The notes: generated by a model from the letters alone, not told the origin. A stretch of DNA of 54,777 bases from an uncultured Intestinimonas sp. (GCF_944387245.1 NZ_CALXEE010000005.1:1-54777); one strand, 5' to 3'; positions 14,566-24,127 are shown, numbered from the stretch's first letter. Translations and numbers: made by a program.

Positions 14566-15666
14566 ATGAAGATCCTGATCCTTACCGGAAAATTCGGTAT
14601 GGGGCACTACTCCGCCTCCCAGTCGCTGCGCCTCCAGCTGCTGGGCGCCTTCCCCGGCTCCCAGGTGGAGGTGGTGGACCTGCCCGCCTACGCCATTCCC
14701 GACGCCTCTGAGGCCATCTACAAGGCCTTCTCCCTGCTGGTGACCAGAGGGAGCGGTCTCTACAATATTTACTACAAGGCCACGGAAAACGCCACCCTGA
14801 AGGCCCGGCCCCTGCTGGCCGACCTCTTCCAGGACAAGCTGGGTGAGCTGCTGTGGGAGGAGCGGCCCGACGCCGTCATCGCCACCCACCCCTTCTGCGC
14901 CCGGCTGGTGGCCGACTACAAGGAGGAGGTCGCCTCCGACCTCCCCCTGGTGACCTGCATCACCGACCTCTCCTCCCACTCCGAGTGGCTCAACGACGCC
15001 ACCGACTGCTACCTGGTGGGCTCCCGGGACATCCGGGACCGGCTGGTGGCCAAGGGGGTGGAGCCCGGGCGCATCCTGGTCACCGGCATCCCCGTGAAGC
15101 CGGAGTTCAAACGCCCCGCCCGGCGGGGGCACCGGGGTCTGGGGGAACGACACCTCCTCATCATGGGGGGTGGCCTGGGTCTGCTGCCCAAAAAGGACAA
15201 GTTCTACGAGGAATTGAACGCCATGCCCGGCGTGCGCACCACCATCATCACCGGCGGCAACCAGAAGCTCTACGATCGCCTCCACGGCCGCTACGAGAAT
15301 ATTGAAGTAGTGGGCTTCACCGACCGGGTGTACGACTACATGGCCCAGGCCGACCTGATGCTCTCCAAGCCCGGCGGTATTACCCTCTTCGAGACCATTT
15401 TCTCTGAGCTGCCCATTCTGGCCTGGGAGCCCTTCCTCCAGCAGGAGCGGGAGAACGCCCGGTTCCTTATCCGCCACCAGATCGGCCGCATCGCTCCCAA
15501 GGAGCCCGAGGCCTGCCTGGAGGCCATCGCCCGGCTGCTCACCGACGACATCGCCCTGGCCCGGATGGGGCAGAACATGCGCCGCCTGAAGGGCCAGCTG
15601 GAAGCCCAGAGCCTGGAGCGGCTGATGGCCGCCCTCACCGTGGGCGCCGGAAAGGAGGCCCTCTGA
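14566..15666 (+). CDS. GT28 glycosyltransferase, MGDG synthase/UgtP-like
   Basis: 366 residues. The N-terminal MGDG-synthase domain (KILILTGKFGMGHYSASQSL) and the C-terminal GT-B donor domain (MGGGLGLLPKKDKFY; LMLSKPGGITLFETIFSELPIL) match the family of processive diacylglycerol glucosyl- and galactosyltransferases. They build membrane glycolipids or lipoteichoic acid anchors on the inner leaflet. The RBS is GAAGGAGGA. The stop overlaps the start of the flippase-like gene (TGATG), so the two are translationally coupled. A close alternative in spore-formers is cortex- or coat-associated glycosyltransfer. Confidence 0.88.
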   Translation: MKILILTGKFGMGHYSASQSLRLQLLGAFPGSQVEVVDLPAYAIPDASEAIYKAFSLLVTRGSGLYNIYYKATENATLKARPLLADLFQDKLGELLWEERPDAVIATHPFCARLVADYKEEVASDLPLVTCITDLSSHSEWLNDATDCYLVGSRDIRDRLVAKGVEPGRILVTGIPVKPEFKRPARRGHRGLGERHLLIMGGGLGLLPKKDKFYEELNAMPGVRTTIITGGNQKLYDRLHGRYENIEVVGFTDRVYDYMAQADLMLSKPGGITLFETIFSELPILAWEPFLQQERENARFLIRHQIGRIAPKEPEACLEAIARLLTDDIALARMGQNMRRLKGQLEAQSLERLMAALTVGAGKEAL

Positions 15667-16760
15667 TGGACCGCAAGCGCATCCTCAGCTTCTCTCTCCT
15701 GGCCGCCCTCATCGGCGGCACCCTCTTCTTCCTGCTCAGGCAGCAGCCCCTCTCCACCCTGCTCCAGGTCCTCCGCTCGGTGAGGCCGGGATATGTGCTC
15801 CTGGGCCTGGGGCTCATGTTCTGCTTCGTGGGCTGTGAGGCCCTGTGCACCAAGCTCATCCTGGGCCGCCTGGGACACGCCATGCCCTACCGGAAATGCC
15901 TAGGCTACTCCTTCGCCGGCTTCTATGTGAGCTCTATCACCCCCTCCTCCACCGGCGGACAGCCCGCCCAGATTTTCTACATGTCCAAGGACGGCATCCC
16001 CGCCGCCCACGGCTCCCTCAACATGATGGTCATTGCCGTCTGCTACCAGACCGTCACCTTCCTCTACGCCGCCCTCTCCTTCTTCCTCCTGCCCCAGGTC
16101 CGCGCCGGACTGGGCGGCGGATTGGGGCTGCTGCTCCTCTACGGCGGCGTGGTGATGATCGTTCTCACCGCCGGCATGCTCTCCATGATGTTCCTCCCCA
16201 ACGCCGCCCGCCGTCTCACCGGCGGCCTGGTGACGCTGGGCGTCCGGGTGGGCCTGGTGAAGCATGAGGACAAGGTCCGCTCCGGTCTGGAACGCCAGAT
16301 GAAGGCCTACCGGGAAGGGGCCGACTGCCTCCGGGCCAACCTGAGCCTGGTGCCCGTCCTCCTGGGCCTCACCTTCCTCCAGCTCACCGCTCTCTACGCC
16401 GTGCCCTTTGCCGTGTACCTGGGCTTCGGCCTCAGCGGCGCCTCCCTCTTCCAGATGGTGGGGACCCAGGCCCTGGTCTCCCTGGCCGTGGGCTCCCTCC
16501 CCCTGCCCGGCGCCGTGGGCGCCGCTGAGGGGGTGGCCCTCCATGCCTTCACTCTCTTCTTCGGCGCCGGTCTGGTGGCCCCCGCCGTCATGGTGGCCCG
16601 GGGCATCAGCTTTTACAGCTTCCTCCTCATCAGCGGTCTCATCACCCTGTGCGTCCACCTGAGCGTCCGCCGCCGGGCCCTGGCCCGGGACCCTAAGACG
16701 CCCGCTGTCGTCCCGCCGGTCCGGATGGCTAAGGTGGGGCGAAAGACCGCGCTGGGCTAA
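15666..16760 (+). CDS. LPG-synthase-TM/flippase-like integral membrane protein
   Basis: 364 residues, roughly eight membrane helices. It contains the conserved motifs of the lysylphosphatidylglycerol-synthase transmembrane domain family (YbhN/AglD/MprF flippase half): YVSSITPSSTGGQPAQIFYM and SLPLPGAVGAAEG. It lacks the soluble lysyl-transferase domain of MprF, so lipid flipping rather than lysinylation is expected. The overlap with the GT28 gene suggests that it moves the glycolipid made by that enzyme; this is inference. Confidence 0.85.
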   Translation: MDRKRILSFSLLAALIGGTLFFLLRQQPLSTLLQVLRSVRPGYVLLGLGLMFCFVGCEALCTKLILGRLGHAMPYRKCLGYSFAGFYVSSITPSSTGGQPAQIFYMSKDGIPAAHGSLNMMVIAVCYQTVTFLYAALSFFLLPQVRAGLGGGLGLLLLYGGVVMIVLTAGMLSMMFLPNAARRLTGGLVTLGVRVGLVKHEDKVRSGLERQMKAYREGADCLRANLSLVPVLLGLTFLQLTALYAVPFAVYLGFGLSGASLFQMVGTQALVSLAVGSLPLPGAVGAAEGVALHAFTLFFGAGLVAPAVMVARGISFYSFLLISGLITLCVHLSVRRRALARDPKTPAVVPPVRMAKVGRKTALG

Positions 16761-16769
16761 GCAGAACGA

Positions 16770-16808
16770 AAAGATCCCGTTTTCCGGCTGGAAAACGGGA
16801 TCTTTTTC
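16770..16808. terminator. Bidirectional terminator between convergent genes
   Basis: AAAGATCCCGTTTTCC stem, loop GGCT, full complement then TTTTT. It separates the plus-strand glycolipid operon from the minus-strand operon ending at 16813. Confidence 0.9.
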
Positions 16809-16812
16809 ATTT

Positions 16813-17202
16813 TTAGTTTTTAGCGGCGGTGAGCTCCTCCACCAGCTCCACGGCGGTGAGGACCATGCGGTCGCAGTGGGCGCCGCGCTCCTCCCCCCGC
16901 TCCTTGGCGTTCTGGAGGAGCTGGGCGCAGTCCAGGGCGCCCGTCCGCTCCTTGAAGAGGCGCTGGAACTCGGCGGCGGTGTGGTTGTCCGCCCCCCGGA
17001 GCCCCAGGGCCATGAGGCCACCGGTCACCGCCCCACACACAGAGCCCCGACGCATCCCGCTGCCGAACTGGGCCGCCACCTGATACATGGTCTGGCGGTC
17101 CAGACCCAGCTCCTCGGCGAAGGGAATGAGGGTGGCCTGGGCACAGTTGTAATGGGGCTCCGGGGTGTGGTGGAGCTCCTCTGCCCGTTTCTTCAAATCC
17201 AT
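16813..17202 (-). CDS. C_GCAxxG_C_C family protein
   Basis: 129 residues. It shows the Cys pattern that names the family: HYNCAQATL, then GSVCGAVTGGLMALG, DCAQLL and HCDRMV, probably ligands for a metal or redox centre. Function is not established. The ATG at 17200-17202 follows GGAG by nine bases; upstream ATGs in frame are less well placed. It lies 25 bp after recG and ends the operon at a terminator. Confidence 0.85.
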   Translation of the reverse strand: MDLKKRAEELHHTPEPHYNCAQATLIPFAEELGLDRQTMYQVAAQFGSGMRRGSVCGAVTGGLMALGLRGADNHTAAEFQRLFKERTGALDCAQLLQNAKERGEERGAHCDRMVLTAVELVEELTAAKN

Positions 17203-17227
17203 TGTTGTTCTCTCCATTCTATCTCTG

Positions 17228-19291
17228 TTAATTGAACCGGTCCGGGTCCTCTTCAAAGAGCCGCCGCACCTTCTCCAGCAGGGGGCGGTGTTCCGGCCGG
17301 GTGAGGGCCGGGTCGGCTGCCAATACCTCGGCGGCGGCGTCCTGGGCCTCCTTGAGCACCCGGGTATCGGTCTCCAGGTCGGCCACCCGCAGGGCGGGCA
17401 GGCCGTGCTGCCGCTGTCCGAAGAAGTCGCCGGGCCCTCGGAGCTTCAGGTCCTCCTCGGCGATCTTGAAGCCGTCGTTGGTCTGGGTGAGGACCTTCAG
17501 CCGGGCCCGGGTGTCCGGGCTCCGGTTGTCGCTGACCAGGACGCACCAGGACTGGTGCTTCCCCCGGCCCACCCGGCCCCGGAGCTGGTGGAGCTGAGAA
17601 AGACCGTACCGGTCGGCGTTCTCGATGATGATGAGGCTGGCGTTGGGCACGTCCACCCCCACCTCGATGACGGTGGTGGACACCAGGATGTGGGTCTCCC
17701 CGGCTGTAAAGGCGGCCATGGCGGCCTCCTTCTCTTTTGCCTTCATGCGGCCGTGGACCAGGCCCACCCTCAAATCGGGAAAGACCTGCTCCCCCAGCAC
17801 ACGGGCGTACTCGGTCACCGCCTTCAGGTCCCAGGCCCCTTCCGGGTTCTCCTCCACGGCTGGGCAGACGATGTAGACCTGCCGCCCCTCCTTCACCTGG
17901 TCCCGGACAAAGCCGTACATCCGCTGCCGCTTGCTCTCCCCCACCAGCACCGTCTTCACCGGCACACGGCCCGGGGGCAGCTCGTCGATGACCGACACAT
18001 CCAGGTCCCCGTAGATGATGAGGGCCAGGGTCCGGGGGATGGGGGTGGCCGACATAACCAGCACGTTGGGGGAAAAGTCCTCCTCTCCCCCCGCCTTGGC
18101 CGCTAAAGCGGCCCGCTGTTCCACGCCGAAGCGGTGCTGCTCGTCGGTGATGACCAGCCCCAGGCGTCGGAAGGCCACCCCCTGGGAGAGGAGGGCGTGG
18201 GTGCCCACCACGAAGGGGAGGGCACCCGTCTCCAGGGCGGCCAGGACCTTTCGCTTCTCGGAGACCTTCATGGAGCCGGTGAGGAGCCCCACTTGGATAC
18301 CCGCGGGGGCGAGCATGGCGGAGAGGGTCTTGGCGTGCTGCTCGGCCAAAATCTCTGTGGGAGCCATCATGGCGCACTGCCAGCCGGAGCGGACGGCCAG
18401 CCAGGCGCAGCCGGCGGCCACCGCCGTCTTGCCCGAGCCCACGTCGCCCTGGACCAGCCGGTTCATGGGCCGGGTGAGGGCCAGGTCGGCGGCGGACTCC
18501 TCCAGGGCCCGTTTTTGCGCCCCCGTCAGGGTGAAGGGCAGCAGCTGATAAAAGCCCTCCAGATCCGTCTCCCCAAAGGCGGGGCCATGGCCCCGGCTCC
18601 GCCGCTCCCGCAGCAGGGCCAGTCCCAGGGAGAGGTAGAAGAGCTCCTCGAAGGCGAAGCGCCGCCGGGCGGCGTCCAGGGCGGCCTCGTCGGCGGGAAA
18701 GTGGATGCTCCGCCAGCAGTCCGCCGCCGGGGAGAGCCGGTGCCGCGCCAGCAGATCGTCGGGCAGAGTCTCCGCCGGGGGCGGCAACTCCTGGATGGCC
18801 CTCTCCACCAGCCCGGCCAGCAGGTGGTTGGTGATCCCCGCCGTCAGGGGGTAGACCGGCATGATGCGCCCGCAGGCCCAGGGCCGCTCCGCCCCCTCAA
18901 ACTGGGGGTTGGTCATCTGCCGGTGGCTGCCCATGAGCTCCACCCGACCGTAGAGGATGTACTCCTCCCCCCGGTGGAGGGCCTGCCGGACATAGCCCTG
19001 GTTGAAAAAGGTCACCAGCATGGCGGAGGCCCCGTCCACCACCTTGAGCCGGGTCACGTCCAGGCCCTTTCGGATGTGCATGCGCCGGGGCTCCTCCGCC
19101 GCCATGACCCGGACGCAGCACAGCTCCCCCACCGGGGCCTCGGCGATGGTATAGACCTGCCGCCGGTCCTCGTAGCTTCTGGGGAAGTAGCCCACCAGGT
19201 CTCCGGCCACCCGGAGGCCCAGCTTTTCCAGACCCTTGGCCCGGGCCTCCCCCACCCCGGGGAGCTCCCGCAGGGGGGTGTTCACATCCAT
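17228..19291 (-). CDS. recG: ATP-dependent DNA helicase RecG
   Basis: 687 residues, full length. Domains in order: wedge/OB domain (about 1-200, starting with the HhH-like LRELPGVGEARAKGLEKLG), helicase domain 1 with Walker A QGDVGSGKT and DEQH box ITDEQHRFG, helicase domain 2 with VLVSTTVIEVGVDVPNASLIII and QLRGRVGRG, and the C-terminal TRG-like region. It remodels stalled replication forks and branched DNA. It overlaps the rnmV-like gene by 10 bp. Confidence 0.97.
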   Translation of the reverse strand: MDVNTPLRELPGVGEARAKGLEKLGLRVAGDLVGYFPRSYEDRRQVYTIAEAPVGELCCVRVMAAEEPRRMHIRKGLDVTRLKVVDGASAMLVTFFNQGYVRQALHRGEEYILYGRVELMGSHRQMTNPQFEGAERPWACGRIMPVYPLTAGITNHLLAGLVERAIQELPPPAETLPDDLLARHRLSPAADCWRSIHFPADEAALDAARRRFAFEELFYLSLGLALLRERRSRGHGPAFGETDLEGFYQLLPFTLTGAQKRALEESAADLALTRPMNRLVQGDVGSGKTAVAAGCAWLAVRSGWQCAMMAPTEILAEQHAKTLSAMLAPAGIQVGLLTGSMKVSEKRKVLAALETGALPFVVGTHALLSQGVAFRRLGLVITDEQHRFGVEQRAALAAKAGGEEDFSPNVLVMSATPIPRTLALIIYGDLDVSVIDELPPGRVPVKTVLVGESKRQRMYGFVRDQVKEGRQVYIVCPAVEENPEGAWDLKAVTEYARVLGEQVFPDLRVGLVHGRMKAKEKEAAMAAFTAGETHILVSTTVIEVGVDVPNASLIIIENADRYGLSQLHQLRGRVGRGKHQSWCVLVSDNRSPDTRARLKVLTQTNDGFKIAEEDLKLRGPGDFFGQRQHGLPALRVADLETDTRVLKEAQDAAAEVLAADPALTRPEHRPLLEKVRRLFEEDPDRFN

Positions 19292-19878
19292 GACTCCGCC
19301 TCCTCCAGAAAGGCCTCCCGGTCATAGAGGGCATTGAGCACCGGCAGCAGGGCGTTGGTGCTCATGTGCTCCGGGAGGTCCAGATGCCGGAGCAGGGCGC
19401 CTCGCCGCCGGGCGGAGTCGGGGGTGCCGGTGAGGCCCAGCAGGTAGAGGTCGGCCTTGGTGATGGCCTCTTTGGGCGCACTTCCGTTGGCCGGCTCCTC
19501 CAGGAAGGTGGCCCCCGCCCGGCGGAGGACCTCCTCCAGCACCGCCGGTGACATGCCCTCCACCCCCAGCTTGCCCTCCTTGCCGGGGGCGCGCTTGCGC
19601 CGCTCCTTGCCGTAGACGTCGGGGATGTAGGCGTGCTTCACCTTGTCCTGGGGTAGAGCGCTTTTGAGACGGCTGCGGATGAGAAAGCCCGCCCCGTCGG
19701 AGTCGGTGAGCACGATGAGCCCCCGCTCCTCCGCCAGCCGCCGCAGCAGGGCCACCAGCTCCTGATTTTTGAACACTCCAAAGCCGGCGGTCTCCAGGAT
19801 CACCGTGTCCACCACCTGGGAGAGGGTGTTTTTGTCATAGCGGCCCTCCACCACGATGGCCTCTTGTATGTGCAGCAT
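19282..19878 (-). CDS. rnmV: TOPRIM protein, ribonuclease M5-like (DUF4093)
   Basis: 198 residues. The N-terminal TOPRIM domain has the catalytic Glu in EAIVVEGRYDKNTL and the DxD motif in LIVLTDSDGAGFLIR; the C-terminal DUF4093 region matches clostridial RNase M5. RNase M5 matures 5S rRNA. In many Firmicutes it sits next to ksgA; here it is between a hypothetical gene and recG, so the symbol is given with some reserve. The start ATG at 19878 follows AGGAGG. Confidence 0.82.
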   Translation of the reverse strand: MLHIQEAIVVEGRYDKNTLSQVVDTVILETAGFGVFKNQELVALLRRLAEERGLIVLTDSDGAGFLIRSRLKSALPQDKVKHAYIPDVYGKERRKRAPGKEGKLGVEGMSPAVLEEVLRRAGATFLEEPANGSAPKEAITKADLYLLGLTGTPDSARRRGALLRHLDLPEHMSTNALLPVLNALYDREAFLEEAESWM

Positions 19879-19891
19879 GGGCTTCCTCCTG

Positions 19892-20500
19892 TTACAGCAG
19901 TTTTTGGTTCTCCCCGTCCACCGCCTCCACCAGGGTGCCGCGGTCGAAAACCGCCAGCGTCCCCGGCGGGAAGGGCAGGAGCGAGAGCCCCTGAGGGCAG
20001 ATATCCAGGAGCTGATAGGTATAGATGCGGACATAGTCCTTGGGGTCGTCGCTGCGAGGCTCCCCCAGCGGAGCCAAATACCAGCCGGAGTCCGGCGGGT
20101 GGGAGGCGGTCAGTCGCTGGAGATAGAGCAGGGGGGATTGGAGTCCCTTCCACCGGACCACCATGGTGTCCTGAAAGGAGACGTCCACCACCGGCGGACG
20201 CCCCGCCCGGCGCAGGGCGGTCAGCTGGCCCTGAAACACTTCCAGGGCCAGGGTAAGATCCTCGGTGTTGTCGGTAAAGGGATTTTTCCGGTAGTCCGGA
20301 GCCAGAAGGGCCAGGCCGTCCTCCGCCTCCGCCAGCTGGAAGAAATTCCACCCCACCTGGATGCGCTTGCCCGGGGCCAGGATGGGACCCAGAGTGGACT
20401 GCTTCCGCAGGACCGCGGCCAGGAAGTTGGCCGTCTCGGCCTCCTCCTCCCCGCAGGTGAGGGCCAGCCGCACTCCGTCCACATTATAGATCCGCTTCAT
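19892..20500 (-). CDS. Conserved hypothetical protein in the holA-recG operon
   Basis: 202 residues, soluble, no signal peptide. I do not recognise the family. The start MKRIYNVDGVRLALTCGEEEAETANFLAAV resembles a short phage- or DUF-type beta/alpha domain, and the end LLPFPPGTLAVFDRGTLVEAVDGENQKLL could be a small beta barrel. It is tightly packed between holA (24 bp) and rnmV (13 bp), so it probably works in DNA or RNA housekeeping, but nothing in the sequence states a reaction. Confidence 0.75.
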   Translation of the reverse strand: MKRIYNVDGVRLALTCGEEEAETANFLAAVLRKQSTLGPILAPGKRIQVGWNFFQLAEAEDGLALLAPDYRKNPFTDNTEDLTLALEVFQGQLTALRRAGRPPVVDVSFQDTMVVRWKGLQSPLLYLQRLTASHPPDSGWYLAPLGEPRSDDPKDYVRIYTYQLLDICPQGLSLLPFPPGTLAVFDRGTLVEAVDGENQKLL

Positions 20501-20524
20501 CCCTGTTTCCCCTCTCTCCCCCGC

Positions 20525-21586
20525 TCATGCGATGCCCGTCTTGGGCGGGCGGTTGGCCAGCTTCAGAATGAGGTCGATGAGGAGCTCCTCCCCGTCGGCA
20601 CCCGCCTGGGACTTCATGGCCAGGTCGGTGCGGGCGGCCTCCAGCACGGCATACCGGCACCAGTTCCGGTCGAACCGCCGGGCGGCGTCCATGAGCTTCT
20701 GGGCCGGGTAGGCCGAGCGCATCCCCCACAGCTCCACCAGGTAGCCCGCCCCCTTCCGCTCCTCCATGGCCAGCCGGGCGGAGTAGAGCTGCCGCAGCTG
20801 CCGCCCCAGCACCGAGAGGAGTTTGATGGGCGGCTCCCCCATGTGGAGGAGGTCGGAGAGCACTGACGAGGCCTTGTCAAAGTCCCCGGCGGCGATGGCA
20901 TCGGTGAGCTGAAAGACCACCGCGTCCAGCTGGGGGATGGCCACGGCGTCGATGTCGGCACGGGTCACCGCCCGGTGCTGGGCATAGGCGCCGATCTTGC
21001 CGATCTCCGAGATGAGGCCAGTCATCAGATCCCCGCACAGGAAGATGAGATACCGGGCCAACTCGGAGTCGATGTCGTGGTCCAGAGCCTTGAACCGGCG
21101 ACGTATCCAGTCCACCAGATCCCCCTGCTCCTGCCGGGTGAACTTCACCGCCGCGCCGTGGGCCTTGATGGCGGCGGCCAGCTTGGTGCGGGCGTCGGGC
21201 TTATATTCGATGAGGTCGTAGACGAAAACCAGGCAGACATAGTCCGGCAGGTCGGCAAAGAGGGCGGTCATGGCCTCCCGCTGGTCGGCGGGGGCCTTGA
21301 AGAGGTCGTAGTCGTAGACCACCACCATGGTGCGCTCGCTCATCATGGGCAGGCAGTCGATGACCTGCCCCAGGGCCTTGGGGTCGCACTCCTTGGCCTG
21401 AAAGGTGTGGAGGTTGAAGGCCTCCATGCCGCCGGGGAGCAGCTTCTTCTTCATCTGCCCCAGGTAGAAGTCCCGGAGATAGGCCTCCTCCCCGTGGAAG
21501 ATGTAGAGCTGTCCCAGCGTCCCGGCGGACAGGTCGCTTTTGAGCTGTTTCACCGCCGCGGCGTCGGCGTTGTTGGTCTTGGCCAT
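20525..21586 (-). CDS. holA: DNA polymerase III subunit delta
   Basis: 353 residues, the expected length. HolA opens the sliding clamp within the clamp loader. Visible features: QLYIFHGEEAYLRDFYLGQMKKKL at the N-terminus (degenerate Walker region typical of delta), DLIEYKPDARTKLAAAI, LARYLIFLCGDLMTGLISEIGKIGAYA, and the C-terminal AAA lid/collar region. It is 11 bp from comEC, the classical Firmicutes arrangement comEC-holA. Confidence 0.94.
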   Translation of the reverse strand: MAKTNNADAAAVKQLKSDLSAGTLGQLYIFHGEEAYLRDFYLGQMKKKLLPGGMEAFNLHTFQAKECDPKALGQVIDCLPMMSERTMVVVYDYDLFKAPADQREAMTALFADLPDYVCLVFVYDLIEYKPDARTKLAAAIKAHGAAVKFTRQEQGDLVDWIRRRFKALDHDIDSELARYLIFLCGDLMTGLISEIGKIGAYAQHRAVTRADIDAVAIPQLDAVVFQLTDAIAAGDFDKASSVLSDLLHMGEPPIKLLSVLGRQLRQLYSARLAMEERKGAGYLVELWGMRSAYPAQKLMDAARRFDRNWCRYAVLEAARTDLAMKSQAGADGEELLIDLILKLANRPPKTGIA

Positions 21587-21597
21587 AGGGGACCTCC

Positions 21598-23850
21598 TTA
21601 TCTCACCGTGATGGTGACGTTTCCCTGTAAGTCGGTGCGGTAGATGTCACAGCCCGCCTCGCTCAGCCGGAGCAGGGTCTCCGGGGCGGGATGGCCGTAG
21701 GTATTATAGCCGCAGGAGACTACCGCCGTCTCCGGCGTCACCGTCTCCAGCAGCAGGTCGGAGGCGGCGTATTTGGAGCCGTGGTGGCCCACCAGCAGCA
21801 CGTCGATGTCGGGCAGGTTTCCGTACTTCACCATCCGTCCTTCGACGATCTGGTCCATATCCCCGGTGATGAGGGTGGAGAAGCGCTCCGTCTCACACAG
21901 CAGGCTCAGCCCCTCCTCGTTGGTGTCGCCGCTCCCCAGCGGGCCGTACAGGGTGAGCAGGGCGTCCCCGAACTCCAAAGTCACGTCGTCCCACACCATC
22001 AGGGTGGGGATACCTGCCTCCTCCGCCCGGGCCACGAGCTCGGTCTGGAGCTCCGGCGCCTCGATGACCTGGGGCAGGGCCAGGTTGGACACCTCCACCC
22101 GGTCCATGAGGGTGTCCACTCCATTGGCGTGGTCGTTGTGGCAGTGGGTGAGCACCAGCAGATCCACCCGCTCAATCCCCATGGTGCTCAGGTAGCCCGC
22201 CGCCAGATCACCGGCGTCCTCCCCGGTGCTGCCGCAGTCCACCACCGCCACCCGGTCCCCGCAGCGGAGCACCACACACTGGCCCTGGCCCACGTCCAGC
22301 ACCGTCATGGTAATGCTTCCCGCCCAATAGGCGGCGTGGTTGAGCACCAGGGCGGCGGCAAGCACGATGGCTGAGCAGCACAGGGGCACCAGGGGCCGGC
22401 GTGGGCCCTTCAATCCCAGGTAGCAGAGCCACAGCAGATAGACCGTAGCCAGGCCGCCTATCAGGTAAGGTCCCGCCATGGCCACCGAAGCAAATGGGGC
22501 GGCGGCCAGTCCCCGGACCAGCCACAGCACCAGCCGGGGCAGCAGCCCCACCACCTGACCCAGAGCAGACCCCAGGGCGGGGACTAGGAGCTGGACCAGG
22601 GCGGTGAGCAGCCCGCCCTGGAAGGTGAGCTGCAAAAGGGGCAGGCACAGCAGGTTGGACACCGGGGAGATCACCGAGAGACTGCCAAAGTACCACACCA
22701 GCAGGGGCACGGTGAAGGCCATAGCGCCCACGGTGACCCCCAGGGAGCCAGCCGCCCACCAGCCCAGCCGGCGGAGCGGGCCAGGCCTTTTGTTCTCTTT
22801 CTTTTCCGGCGCGGGAAAGAACCCGGTCACGTAGTTCCGCACCCGCCCGGAGAAGGCCAAAATCCCCGCCACCGAGGCAAAGGAGAGCTGAAGGCTCACG
22901 CTCAACGAGGCCCAGGGGTCCTGGAGCAGGAGCAGCAGCAGGGCCAGGGAGAGGCTGGTGGGGGAGTCGTTCTCCCGGCCCAGCAGAGGCCCCAACAGCA
23001 GCAGGCCGTTCATGACGGCGGCCCGGACCACCGAGGGGGTACACCCCACCGCCAGGGCGTAGCACACCATCAGCGGCAGCACCACCAGAGCCGTGCGGCG
23101 GCGGTAGCGGCTGCCGGTGAGGGCCACCGCCAGCTGGACCAGGAAGCTCATGTGGAGCCCCGACACCGCCACGGCGTGGGCCAGTCCCGCCCGTCGGAGG
23201 GCATTGTAGTCCCCCTGGTCCAGGCGGTCGGTATCTCCGGTGAGGAGGGCGGTGACCAGTCCGGCGCTCTCCGCCGGGAAAGCTGCGGCTACGGCCTCCT
23301 TGACGGCCTGGGACCAGTGGGCGGGCAGGGCCCACAGGGGAACCGTCTCCGGCCGCCGGACCTCCAGCGCCTTCACGCTCCCCGTCAGGTGGATACCCTG
23401 GGAAAGGCGGTAGGTCCAGCTCTCCGTGGCAGTCTGGGGAGGACCGGACCAGTCCGCCGTCACCGCGAGGGCGTCGCCGGGGCGCAGGTCCAGCAGGTCC
23501 TCCCCATCGCCGTAGAGGGTAGCCCGGAGGACCATGCCGTCCTCCAGCGTCACCTTCGCCTCCATCCCGGCCCCGTAGTTGGTCTCATAGGGCCAGTCGG
23601 CAACGGCGGCGGGGAGGGTACTCCGGACGCCGTCCAGCTCCCGGGCCCCGCCCAGAAAGTGGGCGTTGTAACCCGCCGTCCAGGCAAGCCCCGCCGCCAC
23701 GCCCAGGCACACCAGGGCGCAGCGGCACCACCGGTCCTCCCGTTTCAGGAGGGCCGGCAGAGGCAGGAGCAGGGCAAGCACCCATAGTCCCTGGCAGCTC
23801 AGAAAGACCGCCGCGGCAAAGCCGGCGGCCACCGCCGCCAGCTTACGCAC
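21598..23850 (-). CDS. comEC: ComEC/Rec2 DNA uptake channel protein
   Basis: About 750 residues. The N-terminal hydrophobic and DUF4131 region is followed by the Competence domain with many helices (signature HAVAVSGLHMSFLVQL) and a C-terminal metallo-beta-lactamase domain (LTHCHNDHANGVDTL; LLVGHHGSKYAASDLLLE). It imports single-stranded DNA and degrades the other strand during transformation. I chose the GTG at 23848-23850, overlapping the XRE gene by 8 bp; no strong Shine-Dalgarno precedes it, so translation may be coupled. Confidence 0.93.
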   Translation of the reverse strand: MRKLAAVAAGFAAAVFLSCQGLWVLALLLPLPALLKREDRWCRCALVCLGVAAGLAWTAGYNAHFLGGARELDGVRSTLPAAVADWPYETNYGAGMEAKVTLEDGMVLRATLYGDGEDLLDLRPGDALAVTADWSGPPQTATESWTYRLSQGIHLTGSVKALEVRRPETVPLWALPAHWSQAVKEAVAAAFPAESAGLVTALLTGDTDRLDQGDYNALRRAGLAHAVAVSGLHMSFLVQLAVALTGSRYRRRTALVVLPLMVCYALAVGCTPSVVRAAVMNGLLLLGPLLGRENDSPTSLSLALLLLLLQDPWASLSVSLQLSFASVAGILAFSGRVRNYVTGFFPAPEKKENKRPGPLRRLGWWAAGSLGVTVGAMAFTVPLLVWYFGSLSVISPVSNLLCLPLLQLTFQGGLLTALVQLLVPALGSALGQVVGLLPRLVLWLVRGLAAAPFASVAMAGPYLIGGLATVYLLWLCYLGLKGPRRPLVPLCCSAIVLAAALVLNHAAYWAGSITMTVLDVGQGQCVVLRCGDRVAVVDCGSTGEDAGDLAAGYLSTMGIERVDLLVLTHCHNDHANGVDTLMDRVEVSNLALPQVIEAPELQTELVARAEEAGIPTLMVWDDVTLEFGDALLTLYGPLGSGDTNEEGLSLLCETERFSTLITGDMDQIVEGRMVKYGNLPDIDVLLVGHHGSKYAASDLLLETVTPETAVVSCGYNTYGHPAPETLLRLSEAGCDIYRTDLQGNVTITVR

Positions 23851-24061
23851 GGGGCGCCGAGGGGTCGTCGGTGCGGCCCAGCAGGTAGTCGGTGGAGGTC
23901 TGGTAGTAGTCAGCCAGCTTGATGAGGGCCCAAACCGGAATCTCCCGCAGCCCCTTTTCATACCGGCGGTAGACCTCTAAATTCATATGAAGGTATTCGG
24001 CAATATCTCGTTGTGTCTTGTCCTTATCGTTTCTCAGGTCTCCCAATCTGCGAAAGTACAT
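23843..24061 (-). CDS. Small XRE-family HTH regulator
   Basis: 72 residues: one Cro/CI-type HTH (RRLGDLRNDKDKTQRDIAEYLHMNLEVYRRYEKGLREIPVWALIKLADYYQTSTDYLLGR). Preferred start: ATG 24061 after GGGTGATCGT, which matches the 3' part of an extended Shine-Dalgarno. It overlaps comEC by 8 bp and leads the operon, so it may set competence-gene expression or simply autoregulate. A promoter lies upstream at the edge of a large inverted repeat. Confidence 0.85.
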   Translation of the reverse strand: MYFRRLGDLRNDKDKTQRDIAEYLHMNLEVYRRYEKGLREIPVWALIKLADYYQTSTDYLLGRTDDPSAPRA

Positions 24062-24127
24062 ACGATCACCCGGTAAAATCCTACCATTCAGTAGCATTTA
24101 CCGTTCGAGATACTGCCATACGGCGTT

